Numbered from the stretch's first letter, positions 1 to 10,179 are shown. The stretch: 38,885 nt of DNA from a bacterium BMS3Bbin09 (GCA_002897915.1 BDTS01000100.1:1-38885); one strand, 5' to 3'. A program made the numbers and translations. Notes: a model not told the origin generated them from the sequence alone.

Positions 1-28
1 TTTGTTCCGCAAATTCCCGGCCGGACAA
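1..28 (-). CDS. possible start of a gene leaving the window
   Basis: On the minus strand a GGGGAGG ribosome-binding sequence (32-38) is followed by a TTG codon at 28-26 and nine open codons (MSGREFAEQ) running off the left edge. The Shine-Dalgarno to TTG spacing is only about 3 nt, and another frame from an ATG near 54 is also open, so the start is uncertain. The product cannot be recognised from nine residues. It would lie just downstream of the ppdK terminator. Confidence 0.25.
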
Positions 29-60
29 TAACCTCCCCTTTGTTTTATCATCATTATATG

Positions 61-100
61 GAAATAAAAAAGGGCGGTCCATATCCCTATGGGCCGCCCT
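61..100 (-). terminator. rho-independent terminator of ppdK
   Basis: Read on the minus strand, a 10-bp stem (91-100 pairs with 71-80, one G:U) closes a 10-nt loop and is followed by the T-rich run TTTTTTATTTC (70-60). It lies 21 nt past the ppdK stop codon. Confidence 0.88.
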
Positions 101-121
101 TATTGCATAGCGTATCGCTGC

Positions 122-2851
122 TTATTTGTTTCTCTTATTCCTGATCTGTGCCTGTGCCGCGGCGAATCTTGCGATAGGAACCCTGAAAGGTGAACAGCTT
201 ACGTAGTCAAGGCCTATGTTGTGGCAGAACTCGACTGACTTCGGTTCTCCGCCGTGTTCACCGCAGATACCGAGCTTGATGTCCTTCTTGACCTTTCTGC
301 CTTTCTCTACAGCTATCTTCATGAATGCGCCAACACCGGCCTGATCGATAGAAACAAATGGATCATCTTTGAGAATACCTTCTTCTACATAGAAAGGCAG
401 GAACCTTCCAGCGTCATCCCTTGAAAGACCGAATACGGTTTGTGTAAGGTCGTTCGTGCCGAATGAGTAGAAGTCTGCGACCTCTGCGATCTTATCCGAG
501 GTCACACATGCGCGCGGAAGTTCGATCATTGTTCCGACTGTGTATGGGACCCTGACCTTTGCCTTTTTCTGGACTTCTTTAGCTACTTCGATCACAACAG
601 CCTTCATTGCTTCAAGTTCCTTCACATGACTTACGAGAGGGATCATGATCTCGGGAATGACTTTGATCTTCTTCTTTTTAAGAGCACAGGCTGCTTCCAT
701 AATAGCCTGAGCCTGCATTGCGTATATTTCAGGATAAGTCACACCAAGACGGCAGCCGCGATGTCCGAGCATGGGGTTGAACTCATGGAGAGATTCGTTC
801 TTTGCCTTGAGCTTTGCAAACGGCACTCTCATGCTCTTTGCGAGCGATTGGAGATCCTTGTCTGTATGTGGCAGGAACTCATGGAGAGGGGGATCGAGGA
901 GCCTGATCGTGACAGGCAGTCCCTTCATTTCTTTGAAGACGCCGAGGAAGTCATTTCTCTGGAACGGGAGGAGTTTTGCAAGTGCTTTCTGTCTTCCCTT
1001 AAGTGTTTCGGAGAGGATCATTTCTCTAACAACCTTGATCCTGTCAGCACCGAAGAACATATGCTCTGTTCTGCAGAGACCGATACCTTCAGCCCCGTAT
1101 TTGAGCGCTGTCCTGCAGTCGTCTGCGGACTCTGCGTTTGTTCTTACCTTGATGAATCTTGCCTTGTCGGCCCAGGTCATGAGCTCTGTGTACCATTTGT
1201 TGTGATCGGGGTTGGCCGGGTTGAGTTTGAGCCGACCTTCGTAGAAGGTTCCCTTTGAACCGTTCAGTGTGATCCAGTCGCCTTCCTTGAGGGTATTGCC
1301 GTTGACGCTCATGTTTTTCTTTTGCAGGTTTATCTGCACTTCAGAGCATCCGACGATACAGCACTTGCCCCATCCGCGCGCAACGAGTGCCGCGTGGCTG
1401 GTCATACCGCCTTTTGCTGTAAGAATTGCTTCTGCGGCGTGCATGCCGTGTACGTCTTCAGGAGAAGTCTCAGCGCGGACAAGGATCACTTTTTTGCCCT
1501 TCTTCGCCCATGCCGCCGCGTCGTCAGCAGTAAAGACGACCTGTCCCATGGCGCCGCCCGGTCCCGCAGGAAGTCCCTTTCCGAGCAGGGTGCCCTCCTT
1601 TTCGGCTAATGGATCGACACTCGGGTGAAGGAGTTCATCGATCTGGTCCGGCCTTACGCGCATTATGGCGGTCTCTTTTGATATCAGCTTGCTCTTTGCC
1701 ATTTCAACCGCCATGCGGATAGCGGCCTGTCCGTTACGTTTACCGATCCTTGTCTGGAGCATCCAGAGTTTTCCTTCTTCTATTGTGAACTCAATGTCCT
1801 GCATGTCCGAGTAATGGTTTTCAAGCCTTATTTCATAACTATGAAGTTCTTTGTATAACTTCGGCATATTCTCTTCAAGAGAAGGGAGATGCCTGGTGTC
1901 TTTGGTCTTTCCGGCCTTGTTAACCGGGTTTGGTGTCCTGAGTCCTGCGACAACGTCCTCACCCTGCGCGTTCGGGAGCCATTCGCCAAAGAACATGTTC
2001 TCGCCTGTGGCAGGGTTACGTGTGAAGGCAACACCTGTTGCCGAGTTGTCACCTGTGTTTCCGAAGACCATTGTCTGTACGTTAACTGCCGTGCCCCACC
2101 AGTCAGGGAGTTTTTCGATCTTTCTATATGCGATCGCGCGCTTGCCCATCCATGATGAGAAAACAGCGCCGACACTGCCCCAGAGCTGTTCCTCGGGAGA
2201 GTCAGGGAAAGGTTTCTTCAGTGTCTGTTTGATGATCTTCTTAAACTGGTCACAGAGTTTCATCAGATCTTCTACCGTAAGGTTCGTGTCACTCTTGTAG
2301 CCTTTTTTCTTCTTTACTGCATCGAGCGCGGACTCAAGTTTGTGACGGATACCGTCATGGTCGGTTTTAGGTTCGATACCACCACCCTTTTCCATAACAA
2401 CATCCGAGTACATCATCATCAGACGGCGGTACGCGTCGTATACAAAACGCGGGTTGTTCGTCTTTTTGATGAGTCCGGGAATAGTCTTTGTTGTAAGGCC
2501 TGCGTTAAGTATGGTCTCCATCATCCCGGGCATTGATGCACGCGCTCCGGAACGTATTGACATAAGGAGAGGGTCTTTGGGGTCTCCGAACTTCTTGCCC
2601 ATGATCTTTTCGACTTTTGCCATGGCCTTAGCTACCTGACCTTTTAGCTCCTTGGGATATTTTTGCTTGTTCTCATAAAAAAGAGTACAGACTTCAGTGG
2701 TGATCGTAAATCCTGGCGGAACAGGAAGCTTGAGCTTTTTGTGTCCGGCCATTTCAGCCAGATTGGCGCCTTTTCCTCCAAGCAGATTTTTCATGCCGCT
2801 GTTTCCGTCGGCCTTTCCAGCTCCGAAAAAATAGACTAATTTTTTTGCCAT
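122..2851 (-). CDS. ppdK: pyruvate, phosphate dikinase
   Basis: This 909-residue cytoplasmic enzyme interconverts pyruvate, ATP and Pi with PEP, AMP and PPi. It is full length for the family. The N-terminal ATP-grasp half starts MAKKLVYFFG and contains the glycine-rich GGKGANLAEM segment. The swivelling phosphohistidine domain has GGMTSHAALVARGWG, whose His is phosphorylated. The C-terminal PEP-binding barrel has SFGTNDLTQ and GICGEHGG. The start is set at the ATG at 2851 because GGGGAGGG lies about 6 nt upstream; an in-frame TTG at 2866 would add five residues and falls inside that ribosome-binding site. The gene is monocistronic, with a terminator right behind it. In anaerobes PPDK often works in glycolysis or gluconeogenesis. 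Confidence 0.97.
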   Translation of the reverse strand: MAKKLVYFFGAGKADGNSGMKNLLGGKGANLAEMAGHKKLKLPVPPGFTITTEVCTLFYENKQKYPKELKGQVAKAMAKVEKIMGKKFGDPKDPLLMSIRSGARASMPGMMETILNAGLTTKTIPGLIKKTNNPRFVYDAYRRLMMMYSDVVMEKGGGIEPKTDHDGIRHKLESALDAVKKKKGYKSDTNLTVEDLMKLCDQFKKIIKQTLKKPFPDSPEEQLWGSVGAVFSSWMGKRAIAYRKIEKLPDWWGTAVNVQTMVFGNTGDNSATGVAFTRNPATGENMFFGEWLPNAQGEDVVAGLRTPNPVNKAGKTKDTRHLPSLEENMPKLYKELHSYEIRLENHYSDMQDIEFTIEEGKLWMLQTRIGKRNGQAAIRMAVEMAKSKLISKETAIMRVRPDQIDELLHPSVDPLAEKEGTLLGKGLPAGPGGAMGQVVFTADDAAAWAKKGKKVILVRAETSPEDVHGMHAAEAILTAKGGMTSHAALVARGWGKCCIVGCSEVQINLQKKNMSVNGNTLKEGDWITLNGSKGTFYEGRLKLNPANPDHNKWYTELMTWADKARFIKVRTNAESADDCRTALKYGAEGIGLCRTEHMFFGADRIKVVREMILSETLKGRQKALAKLLPFQRNDFLGVFKEMKGLPVTIRLLDPPLHEFLPHTDKDLQSLAKSMRVPFAKLKAKNESLHEFNPMLGHRGCRLGVTYPEIYAMQAQAIMEAACALKKKKIKVIPEIMIPLVSHVKELEAMKAVVIEVAKEVQKKAKVRVPYTVGTMIELPRACVTSDKIAEVADFYSFGTNDLTQTVFGLSRDDAGRFLPFYVEEGILKDDPFVSIDQAGVGAFMKIAVEKGRKVKKDIKLGICGEHGGEPKSVEFCHNIGLDYVSCSPFRVPIARFAAAQAQIRNKRNK

Positions 2852-3193
2852 TACTACCCTCCCCAATGAAATTTATTTGGATTGATATTATTTACGATGC
2901 AGTACAAAGAAAATTATTTTACATAATTAACAAGCTAAATTCAAACCCAAAAAGCTTACTCTTATATAAAAAAGACTAATCATGAAAAATTTAAGGTAAT
3001 AGGGCCTGCCACCGATAATGAATTAGCGGGTATTCTTTGAGTAAAATAACACATCCTGTGTTGAATAATTGGCATTATTACAGATAATAAAAGTGCTAAG
3101 GCATATAAATATAAGGCTTTTAAGTTGGCATATTATATGCATTAATATTATAGTGTTAGAAATATACTATTATCAATGCTGGTGGAGGTTTAA
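2852..3193. other. AT-rich divergent intergenic region, no gene seen
   Basis: 342 bases separate divergent ppdK and the PhnD-like gene. I see no coding sequence. It holds two small perfect hairpins, AACACA/TGTGTT with a TCC loop (3048-3062) and AATAAT/ATTATT around TGGC just after it, plus the sigma54-like site listed separately. No riboswitch consensus was recognised. Confidence 0.6.
3126..3141 (+). promoter_or_regulatory. candidate sigma54 (-24/-12) promoter
   Basis: TGGCATATTATATGCA has GG and GC elements with the exact 10-nt gap of the sigma54 consensus TGGCAC-N5-TTGCA and matches 9 of its 11 fixed bases. It lies 53 nt before the PhnD-like start. The region is AT-rich, so chance is possible. 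No enhancer site was identified. Confidence 0.45.
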
Positions 3194-4087
3194 TTGAAGA
3201 CAGGTTGTTATAGATCAGGGATAAATAAATTCAGCGCTGTTCTGCTCTCTTTCATATTTCTTCTTCTTATTACGGGGACGACTTACGCAACGGAACTGAC
3301 GATTGGTATTATCCCCGAGCATAATGTCTTTGAACAGATCAAAAAATACAATCTTATTGGCGAATATATAAAAGGTAAGACCGGGATAAGTATAAAATTC
3401 TCGTTCCTTTCCAAGTACGGCAATATTATCGAGAGCTTTGAAGCCGAAAATCTGGACGGCGCCTTCTGGGGGAGTTTTACCGGGGCAATGGCTATAAGAA
3501 AGCTTAATATAGAGCTTATTGCGAGACCGGTCAAGCAATATCAGGGTTATATATTCGTACATAAGTACAGCATCATAAAAGATCCCTCTGATATGGAGGG
3601 CATGGTTATTGCCTTTGTCGATAAGGCTACGACATCTGGATATTTATTTCCCATGGCATATTTAAATAAAGCCGGCATCAGGGACATAGACAAATTTTTC
3701 AAGAAATCTTATTTCACAGGCAGTCATCAGGAAGCAATATACGCGGTCCTTGAAAGAGAGGCAAATATCGGATGCGCCAATAACATAACATTCGATTCTC
3801 TGGCCGCTGAAGATCCCCGGGTAAATGATGAACTAGTAGTGATCGCGAAGTCACCCGACCTGCCCAATAACGGTCTTGGTCTAAGAAAGGAAATGCCTTT
3901 TGCGATCAAAGAACAACTTAAGCGTGTTCTGCTCGAAATGGACAGAGACCCGAATGGCATCAAGGTGCTGAAAGAGTTCGGTGCCGAACGTTTCATTGAG
4001 ACCAGTGAAAACGATTATGCTCCGGTATTCGATATTGCCGGAGAGGCCGGTATTGATCTTAAGAATTATGAATACACGTATAAATGA
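3194..4087 (+). CDS. PhnD/SsuA-type periplasmic substrate-binding protein
   Basis: A 297-residue exported protein of the phosphate/phosphite/phosphonate binding (PhnD-like, type 2 periplasmic) fold. Residues 1-33 are a signal peptide with a long hydrophobic core and a likely cleavage after TYA. The mature part starts TELTIGIIPEHNVFEQ, typical of the family, and has the ligand-loop type segment ATTSGYLFP. The TTG start is chosen because GGAGG lies 5 nt upstream. No ABC permease or ATPase follows; the next gene, 16 nt on, is a membrane GGDEF-EAL protein. The binding protein therefore probably presents a ligand to that sensor rather than to a transporter. The ligand is unknown. Confidence 0.85.
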   Translation: MKTGCYRSGINKFSAVLLSFIFLLLITGTTYATELTIGIIPEHNVFEQIKKYNLIGEYIKGKTGISIKFSFLSKYGNIIESFEAENLDGAFWGSFTGAMAIRKLNIELIARPVKQYQGYIFVHKYSIIKDPSDMEGMVIAFVDKATTSGYLFPMAYLNKAGIRDIDKFFKKSYFTGSHQEAIYAVLEREANIGCANNITFDSLAAEDPRVNDELVVIAKSPDLPNNGLGLRKEMPFAIKEQLKRVLLEMDRDPNGIKVLKEFGAERFIETSENDYAPVFDIAGEAGIDLKNYEYTYK

Positions 4088-4103
4088 GGAGAAACAGTTA
4101 TAA

Positions 4104-6992
4104 ATGAAACGTAAGATAGTTATTTCACTGTTCGCTCTTTTTCTTTTCTTCACACTCGGCGCGATCATAGCATCTATTTATATAAAGGATAATAATGCGA
4201 AGCTGGAACGCATTATCAAACTCCATGAGGTTGAACAACTGAGACGGACGCTGCTGATCAATCTCCAGACCGTCCAGTCGGACCTTTACACTGTCAAGAC
4301 CCCTTTTGAGACAAATCTCAATGCCATTGTCAAAAATGCGGCGAACCTTGAGGACGCGGCTAGTAAATGTTCTTCATGCCATCATCCGCCGAACCTCGAC
4401 AAAAAGATACTGAATGTCCAGTCTCTTATCAAGGACTATGAAAATGCCCTTAGCTACTACATAACAGTCTCAGCGAATCCCGTAAGAATGGCGGAACTGA
4501 AATCTAACGCGGCAAAAACAGGAGAGAAGCTCATTACACTTACAAAGAATATGTCCCATAATGCAAGTCAGAGTATAGAGCAATTGACTACCTATGCATC
4601 CATAAAGATAAATCACGCAAAGACAGCTCTTGTGATAACTCTTGTAGTGACCTTTGTCCTGGGCATTATTGTCGCCATAATTCTTACGAAGTCCGTGACA
4701 AAGCCTGTCAAGGAACTTGTTAATGCTACCAGGATGATCTCATCAGGGAAATTCGGGACAACGATATCCTTTAAGGATAAGACCGAGTTCGGGGAGCTTG
4801 CTAGCCATTTCAATAAGATGAGCACTGCGATCAAGGAGGGGTACGAGAAGATACAGCAGGAGACCAAAGAGCGCTGGCAGGCGGAAGAGGCGGTGATCAA
4901 ATCAGGGAAGTTTCTTCATACGATCTTTGATAGCATAAGAGACCCGTTCTGTATCATCGATAACAATTATAAGATAGTAAGGGTCAATGAGGCATACGCT
5001 GAGCTTAAGAAAAAAGAGATCAATGAGCTCGTTGGAAAAAAATGTTATGAGGCCACCCGCGGTAAGAGCAGGATCTGCGATGAATGTATAGTCAAGGCGA
5101 CGTTTCTCTCGGCCGACCCCGCTGAAAGAGCGAACCTTATAACCTATGACGACGGCACAAGGATATGGCTCGAGATCCATACATATCCTATATTTGATGA
5201 AGAGGGGAACGTATCGCATATTATTGAATATATAAGAGACATTACCGATCGTAAGCTATCGGACGAGGCCATGAGGGAAAGTGAAGAACGCTATATGCTA
5301 GCAGCCAGAGGCGCCAATGACGGTCTCTGGGACTGGAACATGAAGTCCAATGATATCTACTATTCTTCCCGCTGGAAGTCAATGCTTGGTTTTAAAGAGG
5401 GCGAGATCAAAAACAATCCGGCTGAGTGGCTCGATCGGATACATCCAGATGACCGTATGCATGTTGAAACGGAGATAGCTGCTCATATCAACGGACACAC
5501 GCCGAATTTGCAAAGCGAGCATCGTATTATGCATAAGAATGGGACGTACCGTTGGGTTCTTGTACGGGGACTTGCCGTACGTGACGCCATACTAAATATC
5601 TATCGTATGGCTGGGTCGATCACAGACATTACGGAACGGAAGATGACCGAAGAACAGCTGATCTTTGATGCGCTGCACGATGCCCTGACAGGTCTCCCGA
5701 ACAGAGTTCTCTTCATGGATCGTCTCACGCATGCGGTCGACCGTGAAAAGAGGAAGAGTAATGAATTGTTTGCAGTAATCTTTCTCGATATGGACAGGTT
5801 CAAGGTGTTGAACGACAGTCTCGGTCATACGGCCGGTGATAAACTGCTTGTCGCAATCAGCCAGAGGCTTAAAGAGGGCCTCCGGCCTGGGGACACTATC
5901 GCGCGTCTGGGCGGAGATGAATTTGCAATTCTACTTGAAGACCTTAAGGACGTGAAGGAGGCCATCCAGATCTCCGAACGGGTTCTCGAAAAACTGCGTC
6001 TTACTTTTGACTTGGACGGACAGGAGATATTTGCTACCGCAAGTCTCGGGATAGCCTTAAGCTCGAAGGAATATGAAAATCCGGAATACCTTCTGCGCGA
6101 TGCTGATATAGCCATGTACCAGGCAAAGGCCAACGGCTGTAACCGCTATGAGGTCTTTGATAATAGTATGTATGACAATGCGGTTGCCCGTCTGCAGCTG
6201 GAGACGGACCTGAGGCAGGCGATGAATCAGGAAGAGTTCAGGCTTCATTATCAGCCTATCATATCAATGAAGACCGGAAAGATCACGGGTGTAGAGGGTC
6301 TTATTAGATGGCAGCACCCGCTAAAAGGGCTCATAAATCCCGATGAATTTATCCCGACCGCTGAAGAAACCGGACTTATCGTGACTATCGGTGAATGGGT
6401 CATATCAGAGGCAGCTCATCAGTTGAGCAGATGGCAGAAAATATTCCCCTTCGATCCTCCGTTGACGGTCAGTGTGAATATTTCGAGCAAGCAACTGCTG
6501 CCTACTCTTGTAAAACATATAAAGGATGTGCTTGGGAAGACAGGCCTCGATCCAGGCAGTCTGATCCTGGAGATTACAGAGAGTATCCTTATGGAAAGTG
6601 CTGAAATGGTGGCCCCGTTGTTACTTCAATTAAAGGGACTGGGAGTTAAGCTGTATATCGATGACTTCGGAACCGGGTATTCGTCCCTTAGTTACCTGCA
6701 TGGCTTTCCTGTCGATGTATTAAAGATAGACCGTTCGTTCATCGCCAGGATAGGTTCAAATGGAGACAACCTTGAGATCGTCAAGGCAATTGTGACCTTG
6801 GCCCACAGTCTTGACATGAAGGTGATAGCAGAGGGTGTGGAGACTGAGGAACAGCTTGAAAAGCTGAAAAAATTGGGATGCGAATATATACAGGGGTTTT
6901 TCTATTCCAAGCCTCTCGAAATGAAGATGTTTGAAGACTTGTTGAAGCAATCAGGCGGTGACCTGTTAGATTACCTGAAAAACAAGAAATGA
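4104..6992 (+). CDS. membrane PAS-GGDEF-EAL protein with periplasmic c-heme motif
   Basis: A 962-residue inner-membrane c-di-GMP enzyme. In order: TM1 (7-26); a periplasmic domain with the c-type heme motif CSSCH at 89-93; TM2 (about 174-195); HAMP (196-250); two PAS domains (about 265-385, with several Cys including CDEC, and 390-510); GGDEF (about 525-690, intact RLGGDEF near 605 preceded by the RxxD inhibitory site RPGD); and EAL (about 700-945). The EAL signature reads EGLIRW instead of EALLRW but keeps the metal-binding Glu, and DDFGTGYSSLSYL and the C-terminal EGVETEEQ are intact. Both synthesis and hydrolysis are therefore possible. Its start follows the PhnD-like stop by 16 nt, so the two are probably one operon and one sensory unit. 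A redox or heme-ligand input is inferred from CxxCH. Confidence 0.95.
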   Translation: MKRKIVISLFALFLFFTLGAIIASIYIKDNNAKLERIIKLHEVEQLRRTLLINLQTVQSDLYTVKTPFETNLNAIVKNAANLEDAASKCSSCHHPPNLDKKILNVQSLIKDYENALSYYITVSANPVRMAELKSNAAKTGEKLITLTKNMSHNASQSIEQLTTYASIKINHAKTALVITLVVTFVLGIIVAIILTKSVTKPVKELVNATRMISSGKFGTTISFKDKTEFGELASHFNKMSTAIKEGYEKIQQETKERWQAEEAVIKSGKFLHTIFDSIRDPFCIIDNNYKIVRVNEAYAELKKKEINELVGKKCYEATRGKSRICDECIVKATFLSADPAERANLITYDDGTRIWLEIHTYPIFDEEGNVSHIIEYIRDITDRKLSDEAMRESEERYMLAARGANDGLWDWNMKSNDIYYSSRWKSMLGFKEGEIKNNPAEWLDRIHPDDRMHVETEIAAHINGHTPNLQSEHRIMHKNGTYRWVLVRGLAVRDAILNIYRMAGSITDITERKMTEEQLIFDALHDALTGLPNRVLFMDRLTHAVDREKRKSNELFAVIFLDMDRFKVLNDSLGHTAGDKLLVAISQRLKEGLRPGDTIARLGGDEFAILLEDLKDVKEAIQISERVLEKLRLTFDLDGQEIFATASLGIALSSKEYENPEYLLRDADIAMYQAKANGCNRYEVFDNSMYDNAVARLQLETDLRQAMNQEEFRLHYQPIISMKTGKITGVEGLIRWQHPLKGLINPDEFIPTAEETGLIVTIGEWVISEAAHQLSRWQKIFPFDPPLTVSVNISSKQLLPTLVKHIKDVLGKTGLDPGSLILEITESILMESAEMVAPLLLQLKGLGVKLYIDDFGTGYSSLSYLHGFPVDVLKIDRSFIARIGSNGDNLEIVKAIVTLAHSLDMKVIAEGVETEEQLEKLKKLGCEYIQGFFYSKPLEMKMFEDLLKQSGGDLLDYLKNKK

Positions 6993-7036
6993 GATTGAAA
7001 GGTGTTTTGTTGATTGGGAAGCCGTGCCTTGATCTA

Positions 7037-9070
7037 CTACTCGATAATTTTGGAAAAATTCCCCAGTGAATTAAAAATTCTCCTGACATAAGAGAGCAAT
7101 GCGAGACGGTTATTCTTTATCCCGTCATCCTTGTCCATTACAAGGACCTTTTCAAAGAATATATCGATCGGTTTTTCAAGTTTAAAGAGAAGATTAAAAT
7201 CCCCTGCAACTAAATCATTATTAACATTTTTGGCAGCTATGAATAATTCTTTCTCAGCCTCCTCGGTAAACAGACTTTCATTGACTTCACTATCCTGATC
7301 TTCTTGAAGAATATTATAGACTCTTTTTGCGGCGACAACCATGGCTGGGAAAGTCGGATTGTTCTTGAGTTCGGAAATGATGCTGATTCTCTGCTCTATG
7401 TCTTTGAGATTTAACACTAGAGTCGATAATACGGCATTGACAACATCATAGCTGTGCCCCTCTAAAATCAGGATGCCCTCTAGTCTCTGGGCAAAGAAGC
7501 GCAGGATACAATTTGTAAGTTCTGTTCTCTTTTCTTCCGAGGTTTCCAGGCCCTTAAGTGACGCCTCTATAAGTGAGTTGAGAGAATCGGGATAGTCTGT
7601 GGTCCGTAATATATGTATTATCCCGGCCGCCTGCCTCCTTAAGGCAAAGGGGTCCTCTGACCCGGACGGGATCATGTCCAGGTAAAAGAAGGAGGCGATA
7701 TTGTCGAGCTTATCCGAAAGTGAGACTATTGTACCGATCTCTTCCGAAGGCAACGAGTCCCCGGCAAACCTCGGCATGTAATGTTCATTTATTGCGGTTG
7801 CCACATCGCTCTCCTCGCCGGAAATATTGGCATAGGTCATACCCATATAGCCCTGCAGTTCGGGGAACTCACCAACTGCTCCGGTTACGAGATCGGCCTT
7901 ACAGAGCATTGAGGCTCTTTGTGCCTTTTCTTTCAGGGCGGGGTTGAGTCTGTCAGCGATATGGGCTGAGAGGGAAGATATCCTCTCTGCCTTGTCGTAA
8001 ACGCTCCCGAGCTTTTCCTGGAAGGTCACATTCTTGAGTTCTTCGATCAGGTCCCATAATTTATTCTTCTGGTCGTCTATAAAATAGAAACGGGCGTCCT
8101 CAAGTCTTGCCCGGAGCACGCGCTCCGAGCCCCTTTTAACAGTATCATTGATCGCGGTATTCATGTTGCTTATGGCAATGAAAGATGACGCCATATTGCC
8201 TTCGGCGTCTTCCATCGCGAAATATTTCTGGTGAGATCTCATGACCGTGATCAGCAGCTCTTTTGGAAGAGAGAGATACTTGTCCTCAAAATTCCCGAGT
8301 ACCGGAGTAGGGTGTTCAACAAGGTTCGTGACGGTCTCGAGCAGTTCCTCGTCCTCAATGGCTCTGCAGCCAGCTAATGACTCTATTTCCTTTATGCCTT
8401 TGGAAATCATGTTCTTCCGCTCATTGCAGTCGGCGATAACATGGTTCTTTTTTAGTAGAGACAGATACGAGCCGCTCTCTTTTATCTTCACGGCTTTCGG
8501 AGACAGGAACCGGTGCCCGTACGAGACGTCTCCGCTCTTTATCCCGTTGAGTTCGAAAGGAATGACCTTGTTATCCAATGTTGCAAGGATCCATTGTATC
8601 GGCCTGAAATATCGCAGGGAACTGTCGCCCCATCTCATGGACTTCGGGAGCTTGAGGGATGATATGATCTTTGGAAGTTCTTCAGAAAGCACATCTATTG
8701 TTGGGCTGCCTTTTTTCTCTACAGTGGCCGAGACATAGTCTCCCTTGTCGGTCTCTCTGATTGTTAGCTCGCTGACATCGATCCCCAGGGACCTTGCGAA
8801 ACCCGTGGCTGCTTTTGTCGGGTTGCCGTCCTTGTCGTAAGCCGCCTTTTTGGAAGGACCTGTTGAGCTAATGGTCCTGTCTTCCTGTTTTTCAGCTACA
8901 TCTATAAGCAGCGCCAGCCGCCTTGGCGTCGCGTATTCTGAGATCGTACCGTAGCTTATTGAAGACTCATCAAAAAATTTGGTGAGATCAGCTTTTAGCA
9001 GTTCCAATCCTTTTGGGACGAACCTTGCGGGTATTTCCTCTGATCCTATTTCTATTAATAAAGATTTCAT
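7037..9070 (-). CDS. glyS: glycine--tRNA ligase beta subunit
   Basis: The 677-residue beta subunit of the bacterial alpha2beta2 glycyl-tRNA synthetase, which recognises and holds tRNA-Gly. It begins with the family signature [14 protein letters not shown] and contains [17 protein letters not shown] and [12 protein letters not shown]. The start is the ATG at 9070, which overlaps the glyQ stop as ATGA. A longer reading upstream into glyQ is open but is only glyQ sequence in another frame. Its stop converges on the GGDEF-EAL gene with 44 nt between and no clear terminator. Confidence 0.97.
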   Translation of the reverse strand: MKSLLIEIGSEEIPARFVPKGLELLKADLTKFFDESSISYGTISEYATPRRLALLIDVAEKQEDRTISSTGPSKKAAYDKDGNPTKAATGFARSLGIDVSELTIRETDKGDYVSATVEKKGSPTIDVLSEELPKIISSLKLPKSMRWGDSSLRYFRPIQWILATLDNKVIPFELNGIKSGDVSYGHRFLSPKAVKIKESGSYLSLLKKNHVIADCNERKNMISKGIKEIESLAGCRAIEDEELLETVTNLVEHPTPVLGNFEDKYLSLPKELLITVMRSHQKYFAMEDAEGNMASSFIAISNMNTAINDTVKRGSERVLRARLEDARFYFIDDQKNKLWDLIEELKNVTFQEKLGSVYDKAERISSLSAHIADRLNPALKEKAQRASMLCKADLVTGAVGEFPELQGYMGMTYANISGEESDVATAINEHYMPRFAGDSLPSEEIGTIVSLSDKLDNIASFFYLDMIPSGSEDPFALRRQAAGIIHILRTTDYPDSLNSLIEASLKGLETSEEKRTELTNCILRFFAQRLEGILILEGHSYDVVNAVLSTLVLNLKDIEQRISIISELKNNPTFPAMVVAAKRVYNILQEDQDSEVNESLFTEEAEKELFIAAKNVNNDLVAGDFNLLFKLEKPIDIFFEKVLVMDKDDGIKNNRLALLSYVRRIFNSLGNFSKIIE

Positions 9071-9936
9071 TTTTTTAACAACGGAAATTCCATTTCTTCC
9101 CGCAGTTTCATATAGCCGAGAGCGCATTTTCTGGAGAGGTTCCTGACTTTTGCGATATAAGCAGTCCTCTCGGTAACGCTTATGGCGCCGCGGGCGTCCA
9201 GCAGGTTGAAGCTGTGCGAACACTTGAGGCAGTAATCGTATGCAGGCAGGACAAGCCCCTGTTTTATCATGCTCAACGCCTCTTTTTCATATTTCTCAAA
9301 AAGACTGAAGAGCAGATCAGTGTCAGCCATATCAAAATTATATTTGGAGAACTGTATCTCTGTTTCATGGTGTATGTCACCGTACGTGATATTGTCGTTC
9401 CACTTCAGGTCGTACACATTGTCGACTTCCTGGAGGTACATGGCGATACGCTCAATACCGTAAGTGAGTTCCACGGATACGGGTTTCAGCTCAATGCCCC
9501 CCACCTGCTGAAAATATGTGAACTGTGTGACCTCCATACCATCGAGCCATACTTCCCAGCCGAGTCCCCAGGCCCCGAGTGTGGGTGATTCCCAGTCGTC
9601 TTCGACGAACCGTATATCGTGTTCGAGCAGGTTGATATTGATCTCCTCGAGGCTTTTAAGGTAAAGCTCTTGTGTGTTGGGTGGTGAGGGTTTCAGTATG
9701 ACCTGATACTGATAATAGTGCTGTAGCCTGTTTGGGTTTTCCCCGTACCTGCCGTCCGTGGGTCTTCTGGAGGGTTCGACATATGCGGTTTTCCAGGGTT
9801 CTGGTCCGAGCACCCTGAAGAATGTCGCGGGATTGAATGTGCCGGCGCCCACCTCGATATCATACGGCTGGTGGATCACACAGCCTTCTCTGGCCCAGAA
9901 GGCATGAAGCTTTAATATAAGGTCTTGTAAATGCAA
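9067..9936 (-). CDS. glyQ: glycine--tRNA ligase alpha subunit
   Basis: The 289-residue catalytic alpha subunit (class II synthetase core) that forms glycyl-adenylate and charges tRNA-Gly together with GlyS. It is near the usual length and highly conserved: [37 protein letters not shown] and [19 protein letters not shown]. The start is the TTG at 9936, where the family N-terminus ([14 protein letters not shown]) fits, but no clear Shine-Dalgarno precedes it. It overlaps glyS by 4 nt, implying translational coupling and equal subunit supply. I found no T-box specifier or terminator upstream. Confidence 0.97.
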   Translation of the reverse strand: MHLQDLILKLHAFWAREGCVIHQPYDIEVGAGTFNPATFFRVLGPEPWKTAYVEPSRRPTDGRYGENPNRLQHYYQYQVILKPSPPNTQELYLKSLEEININLLEHDIRFVEDDWESPTLGAWGLGWEVWLDGMEVTQFTYFQQVGGIELKPVSVELTYGIERIAMYLQEVDNVYDLKWNDNITYGDIHHETEIQFSKYNFDMADTDLLFSLFEKYEKEALSMIKQGLVLPAYDYCLKCSHSFNLLDARGAISVTERTAYIAKVRNLSRKCALGYMKLREEMEFPLLKK

Positions 9937-10039
9937 TTTTTATTAATGATTTAGGGTTTTTACAATTTTTATCAAAAAAGATTTATGAGAATAAATCTTA
10001 ATAGAAGTATGGGGCTTTGTCAAATATAAAGCTGAGTTA

Positions 10040-10069
10040 AATAGATGAAATTTCTTGATTTCATCTATT
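10040..10069. repeat. perfect 12-bp inverted repeat upstream of glyQ and nfu
   Basis: AATAGATGAAAT (10040-10051) and ATTTCATCTATT (10058-10069) are exact reverse complements around a TTCTTG loop. It lies in the divergent region, about 105 nt from glyQ and 110 nt from nfu. No T-run follows on either strand, so an operator or mRNA-leader hairpin is likelier than a terminator. Confidence 0.5.
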
Positions 10070-10115
10070 CGTACGAAACTTATGCCTGTGGTACAAAAGA
10101 TAATTGTTGACCAAA

Positions 10116-10135
10116 TTATGATTAAAATCATAGAC
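10116..10135 (+). promoter_or_regulatory. CRP/FNR-like operator and promoter of nfu
   Basis: ATGAT-TAAA-ATCAT is a perfect palindrome with the TTGAT-N4-ATCAA layout of CRP/FNR-family sites, differing only at the outermost base of each half. A nearly identical 20-mer occurs at 22523-22542. A TAAAAT (10153-10158) lies where a -10 box would be if the palindrome were centred near -41.5, as in class II activation. The regulator is not in the window. Confidence 0.45.
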
Positions 10136-10179
10136 TTAATTTTAATATACAGTAAAATATACATCAAAGGAGAAATATA

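Noticed and set aside
626-1258. 210-codon plus-strand open frame across ppdK
   Set aside because: It lies wholly antisense to strongly conserved PPDK, has no family features and is one of several such shadows.
9071-9223. Longer glyS N-terminus
   Set aside because: Overlaps glyQ coding sequence; the family starts at [10 protein letters not shown] directly after the ATG at 9070.
9943-10167. 74-codon hydrophobic minus-strand ORF
   Set aside because: AT-rich spacer translation with no RBS, overlapping promoter elements of nfu.
9937-10179. T-box leader for glyQS
   Set aside because: No T-box consensus or antiterminator/terminator pair was found on the minus strand; only a perfect inverted repeat without U-run.
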